Assembly: GCA_001579985.1 (NCBI GenBank)
Contig: LRSR01008898.1
Span: 1-23,655 of the forward strand
Direction of reading: 5' to 3'
DNA length: 23,655 bases
Source: Hypsibius dujardini
Lineage: Eukaryota > Tardigrada > Eutardigrada > Parachela > Hypsibiidae
Made by a program: the position numbers and the translations under genes. Below the pieces are notes generated by a model. It saw nothing but the letters and a program-made list of their open reading frames with translations, was not told where the DNA came from and did not search any database. This document shows positions 20,323 to 23,655 of the stretch, piece after piece; positions within the stretch are counted from its first letter, which is position 1; each line of letters opens with the position of its first letter.

Positions 20323-22218
20323 CCTGACTGAGTGTTTCTTAAGAAATGGGCGTGTCGCCTTGTCTACCCATAGATTGCCTGCCTGAAATTTTCTGAATTA
20401 GGAATTGTCAATACTGTATCTATCGTCTGCATATAAACTGGAAAAGCAGAAAAGTAAATTACCATATCATTTCCGACCGCTGTCACATCGGAACTTTCTA
20501 CCACTGTCTCCGCTTCCGCAGAGGGGACGGATTGCGGTTCAACAGTTATTTTCTTTGGTTTCGGCTGTTTGACGACTGGAGCCACTTTCTCCGAGCTCTT
20601 CATGGACTGTGAAGGTCGAGATTTCCGGGCAGTGCGCGATGGTGTCATAGCGAAGCTGATGAGAGGAGGCGTCGGTGCATCCTTGACGGAAGGCCCCTCT
20701 AATAGCGGTTCAGGCCGTATGGTCGGGGTCACCATAGCGTTCCTGGGGGGAGTCTGAAAGTGCGACGTACTTGCTTCTGCGGCGAAGACGGCGGTGGAAG
20801 CAGTTGAGAAACCGGATTTTCGCGCACTCCGACGAGGAGTCAATAGAGTTCCGGTCGAAGACTTCTTGCGGCGCGAGGGCGTTGTGGGACTGCAAGACAA
20901 AGGTGGTCTAGTGAAGAGTATTCGTAGCCTTACTAGCTCAGACTCGCAATCGATCACAAACAAGTTATTAAGAACTTGCGATCAATCACTCATAGATCAC
21001 AGCGACACTTTACGTCGCTTGTTCAATCAACACTCGAACTAAATATAAGGCAGTTAAGAGCCAAGGAATTGCTTGATCAATTACAGTACTACAGTACAGT
21101 ATTACAGTACTTTAGCTCGGCAGCTGACTTCTTTGCAGAAGCTGCAACGAACCAGTTAATCTACTTCATTCAAAATCAACGTTATCACTACCAAAATTCT
21201 CGCCCCCTGAATCGCAGAAGCTGAAGCGGAGCAGCTAACTTAAATCAAACTCAACATTATCATTATCAAAATTAATCCATAATATTAATCACTATTATCT
21301 TCACTCGGAAGTCGGAATACTGCGGACGCGGAATAAGATGTTACTGAAGTAGACAACTCATCAATCAATCGCGGACAGGCCTATTAATAAAACGTAATGC
21401 TTAACGTAATGTTAAAACGATTCAACACATCAATCAAGCCGACACAGTAGAACAATACTTGTATAACTCTCAAAAATGAACGATCCTAATCCACCGGACA
21501 TTCCATAAACTTACCCCGAATCTGAAATAAGAGTTTTAAGGCTTGCAGCAGGGTTTATGATGCCACTGCTTGCAAATTCCGTAATTATCCCAACGGCGCT
21601 AGGTTCAACATCGATATTAAGCGTTTCTATGGCGGTGATCAGATCCAAGGGCGATATCTCCGACTGCAGTTGCCGGCTCGCTTTCTTCGCCATCCGCATC
21701 GCAGCATTGAACGAAAGCGGCGACTGGGTGCTGAGAAATTTTTGATTCGGCCTTGGGAGTCGAGGACTCTTTCGAATCACAGGCACGGCAGCAGCGCCGT
21801 CGTCCACTTCATTCCCAGGCCCACTTCCGGACAACGAACGACTTCGGTCATTCTTGCTCGACAACACTGATTTCTTCGCTTCAGACGCGGCGTCACTCCG
21901 TTTCACATTTCGCTTGTTCAAATGTGGAGATTTCAGAGTTTTTACAGTTCTTCGAGAAGATATACTCCTTGTGATTCTGGGTGGTGGCCTCTCGATCCCT
22001 TTCAAAACTTCGGTTTTCTTCCGCTTTACCATCAGACTTCCAGGTTGTGCTGCTGATGGCAACCTCGAGACTCGTTCAGGTTTTTTAAAATTGAGATCGG
22101 AGACAGGCGCGGGCCGGGAGAGTGAGGATTTTTTCCGAGATTTCAGCGACGTCGTGGGGAAGACTTCCACAGATGTCCCTGACTTTCGATGCGCGCCCCT
22201 TGTGTTGGGTCGCTCCAT
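18736..22218 (-). CDS. Large disordered basic protein, probably nuclear/chromatin-linked, family not recognised
   Basis: Six minus-strand exons join in phase: 22218-21515, 20889-20463, 20147-19860, 19778-19368, 19260-18977 and 18901-18736, giving 759 residues. Most is Ser/Pro/Lys/Arg-rich and disordered. Cdk-type sites (S/T-P-x-K/R) recur: TPRR, TPPR, TPSR and SPMK. Exon 2 holds two related motifs, TPRRSARKSG and TPSRTARKSR, resembling the histone H3 Lys9 context. Two folded-looking parts stand out. One is a helical block in exon 1 (PLSFNAAMRMAKKASRQL, then DLITAIETLNI). The other is the C-terminus (DDVYRNEASRELLLEFLAM). A role in chromosomes or mitosis is inference only. The frame stays open 12 codons above the ATG to an AG at 22255, and an upstream exon ending in GTGAGT near 22638 lacks an ATG, so that exon is probably 5' UTR. 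The fifth donor (GTATGT at 18976) was chosen for phase. Confidence 0.78.
20241..20320. repeat. (CTGT)n microsatellite
   Basis: About 20 nearly perfect tetranucleotide units in the intron between exons 2 and 3 of the minus-strand disordered-protein gene. On its sense strand it reads ACAG. Confidence 0.97.
20890..21514 (-). repeat. Intron 1 of the disordered-protein gene, with decayed direct repeat
   Basis: The 625-base intron contains two related segments, 21135-21199 and 21214-21273. Both start GCAGAAGCTG and both end in TCAACRTTATCAYTAYCAAAATT. It also carries several TCAATCAATC words (sense strand TGATTGATTG) and a TACAGTACTACAGTACAGTA run near 21083-21111. No coding sense is seen. Confidence 0.65.
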
Positions 22219-22654
22219 TTCGGAGATGGCGACAAACGCCAGATAGTCCAGGCTCTGCCAACGCGGGAATCACAATCAACAAATTACATCACACTTCGTT
22301 GCGGCGTTATCCAACGGCAAATGCTAAGATCCACGTTTGTCAGCTGGAAGATCCATTTTTCCATGCAGTTAACAGCGCTGAATATAAACCTCCGCACAGA
22401 TAATCGCGAAACTGGTTTAGTAATGAGAAGTAAACCCTGCCAACAAAAAGAACCCAATAAAATAGTATACAAATTTATGTCAGGAAGAAAATAAACGAAA
22501 CAGCCAAAAGTAGCGAGGGTTTGAGATGGAATGCCAACGTTTCTGTCGTTTGAATGTAATCCGAGGAAACTCCGTGAAACGGGACAGCCTGAACTACTGT
22601 GGCGCTTCATTACGCATCCGTTGCAGCAAAGGAACTCACCTCGTGGAGAACAAC

Positions 22655-22662
22655 TGACGTCA
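22655..22662. promoter_or_regulatory. CRE-like palindrome TGACGTCA near a candidate 5' exon
   Basis: The full eight-base cAMP-response element lies about 20 bases above a strong minus-strand donor (GTGAGT, exon edge near 22641). The candidate non-coding first exon of the disordered-protein gene would end there. Sequence match only; occupancy is unknown. Confidence 0.45.
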
Positions 22663-23002
22663 GCACCACTGTGTGATGGGACGGGGAAAGTCGAAGAAGA
22701 CTAGTATTTTACAATAATCACTTTGCGGCGCTTGGGCAAAGTTGAAGTTACATCAGTCTTAGTATTAGAATTGCAAAATAGCCAGGTGAGCGTGGTGAAA
22801 CAAAAAAGGTTCAATTGTTTTGGTTCTTTCCTTAATTGATTGCAGCAATTTTTGCCAAGCAGCCTTTCTCTCACTTTCTCCCCGTGTACAGTAGCATATG
22901 ATACGATAGCAGTAGAAATGGCTGTGTTCTGATTACGCCTGCACGTGCCAACCCAGGCTATTTCAAAAACGTGCAGGGATCTTCGGTAGGTTATTGGCTT
23001 GA

Positions 23003-23074
23003 CGGGAATTCGCGGCCCCATCTCGGGAATTCGCGGCCCCATCTCGGAAATTCGCAGCCCCATATCGGGAATTC
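23003..23074. repeat. 21-bp tandem repeat, about 3.4 copies
   Basis: The unit CGGGAATTCGCGGCCCCATC plus T is repeated at 23003, 23024 and 23045, with a partial copy at 23066. The third copy has three changes. The unit carries an EcoRI site. Confidence 0.93.
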
Positions 23075-23364
23075 TTTGTTAGCTACAACAACGTAATTCG
23101 AAACATCTGCGATGTTGGAGGTGAGAGCAACCAAAGCGGAGGGCAAGGGCAGTGTTATATTACAGTATTCTATTACTGGACAAGTACATCAATAGCGACA
23201 GTACGGCCGTCAATAAAAGGTGTCAAAAAATTCTGTCAAAAAAGGTTTCAAGAAATGGTATCAGTGGGCGAGTGAACATGGGCCGCGTGGGCAGAAAAGA
23301 GAGTTCTGATTGGCCTGTTGTCTTTTCTCGATCGTTGACAACTCGGCTGTTTTCCCGCTCAGCC

Positions 23365-23405
23365 AAATGCGATCAGTGAATTTCCGAAATTCACTGATTG
23401 CATTT
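23365..23405. repeat. Near-perfect 41-base palindrome
   Basis: Two 19-base arms (AAATGCGATCAGTGAATTT and the complement of AAATGCAATCAGTGAATTT) flank a three-base centre CCG, with one mismatch. It would form a strong hairpin. It is not followed by a T-run and lies in gene-free DNA. Confidence 0.92.
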
Positions 23406-23551
23406 CCTTGACAGCTTCGGCTGATCACTTTTTCAAACCCATTCATCAAAATTGTTTGATACATTTTGTTGATTAGGGAGGTTGCGCTTGCTGTAAAAAA
23501 AGAAACCTATACGAAACGAAAGAAGAAACGTCGTTGCTATCAACGTCTATC

Positions 23552-23655
23552 ATCGTAACTCAGTTCACGTTGCGCACGTTGTAACTCAGTTCACGTTGCG
23601 CACGTTGTAACTCAGTTCACGTTGCGCACGTTGTAACTCAGTTCACGTTGCGCAC
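23552..23655. repeat. 26-bp tandem repeat running off the window edge
   Basis: A unit consisting of GTTGTAACTCAGTTCACG followed by TTGCGCAC occurs at 23578-23603, 23604-23629 and 23630-23655, identical each time. A slightly different first copy ends at 23577. The array continues to the last base, so its full length is unknown. Confidence 0.96.

Larger units (their letters stand above)
22663..23655. other. Right-end spacer with repeats, no gene seen
   Basis: No frame here has recognisable domain content, and the 120-residue minus frame at 22701-23063 is partly made by a 21-bp tandem repeat. The stretch should hold the promoter of the leftward disordered-protein gene. It also holds the tandem repeats and palindrome listed separately. 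Confidence 0.6.

Noticed and set aside
22641-22705. Open minus-strand frame (TSLLRLSPSHHTVVLTSVVL...) as a coding first exon of the disordered-protein gene
   Set aside because: It has no ATG before the donor and a stop just upstream, so it is more likely 5' UTR. The first ATG is at 22218.
23003-23074. GAATTCGCGGCC words look like an EcoRI-NotI cloning adaptor
   Set aside because: The unit continues CCCATCT rather than the NotI site, is repeated in tandem with sequence drift, and sits in continuous genomic sequence. A natural minisatellite is the simpler reading.
23552-23655. Possible CRISPR-like array
   Set aside because: The copies are directly adjacent with no spacers, and the window is plainly animal DNA.

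Overview
This window is a gene-dense stretch of nuclear DNA from an animal. Spliced genes lie on both strands, with short GT-AG introns of mostly 50-350 bases and simple repeats confined to introns and spacers. Eight genes could be built exon by exon with matching splice phases, and a ninth small one is tentative. Their families are animal-wide: IQUB, RP9, MMACHC, a Krueppel-like factor, a fatty-acid-binding protein, a kelch propeller, and a GH18 chitinase-like protein with a CBM14-like tail. IQUB implies motile cilia or flagella, which argues against nematodes. The spacing of about 2.6 kb per gene suggests a compact invertebrate genome. A tardigrade-like ecdysozoan is possible, but the species call is low confidence.

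Layout, left to right. At 86-2233 (+) is the 3' two thirds of IQUB. At 2357-2719 (-) is a tentative 70-residue gene. At 2833-5707 (+) is a secreted GH18 chitinase-like protein that has lost its catalytic glutamate. At 5733-6552 is a spacer with a large foldback repeat. At 6553-8413 (+) is a five-exon gene joining two transposase-type helix-turn-helix domains (psq-like and CENP-B/Tc5-like) to a C-terminal homeodomain. At 9056-10805 (+) is a stand-alone six-blade kelch protein. At 11078-11820 (-) is a cytosolic FABP with a TATA box. At 12377-13765 (-) is RP9, with a 10-base microexon. It is head-to-head with MMACHC at 14131-15339 (+), which handles vitamin B12. At 16286-18036 (+) is a three-finger KLF. 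At 18736-22218 (-) is a long, disordered, basic, probably chromatin-linked protein I could not name. The window ends in minisatellites, a near-perfect palindrome, and a 26-bp tandem array running off the right edge.

The genes do not form a pathway; this is an ordinary compact animal neighbourhood with convergent and divergent pairs. The most interesting object is the transposase-type DNA-binding plus homeodomain fusion, built like Pax but from different parts. Next are the catalytically dead chitinase, two copies of a 117-bp TIR element each sitting about 30 bases before a 3' splice site, and two histone-H3-like ARKS motifs in the unnamed nuclear protein. All gene models are from reading frames, splice sites and recalled family sequences; no database search was run.
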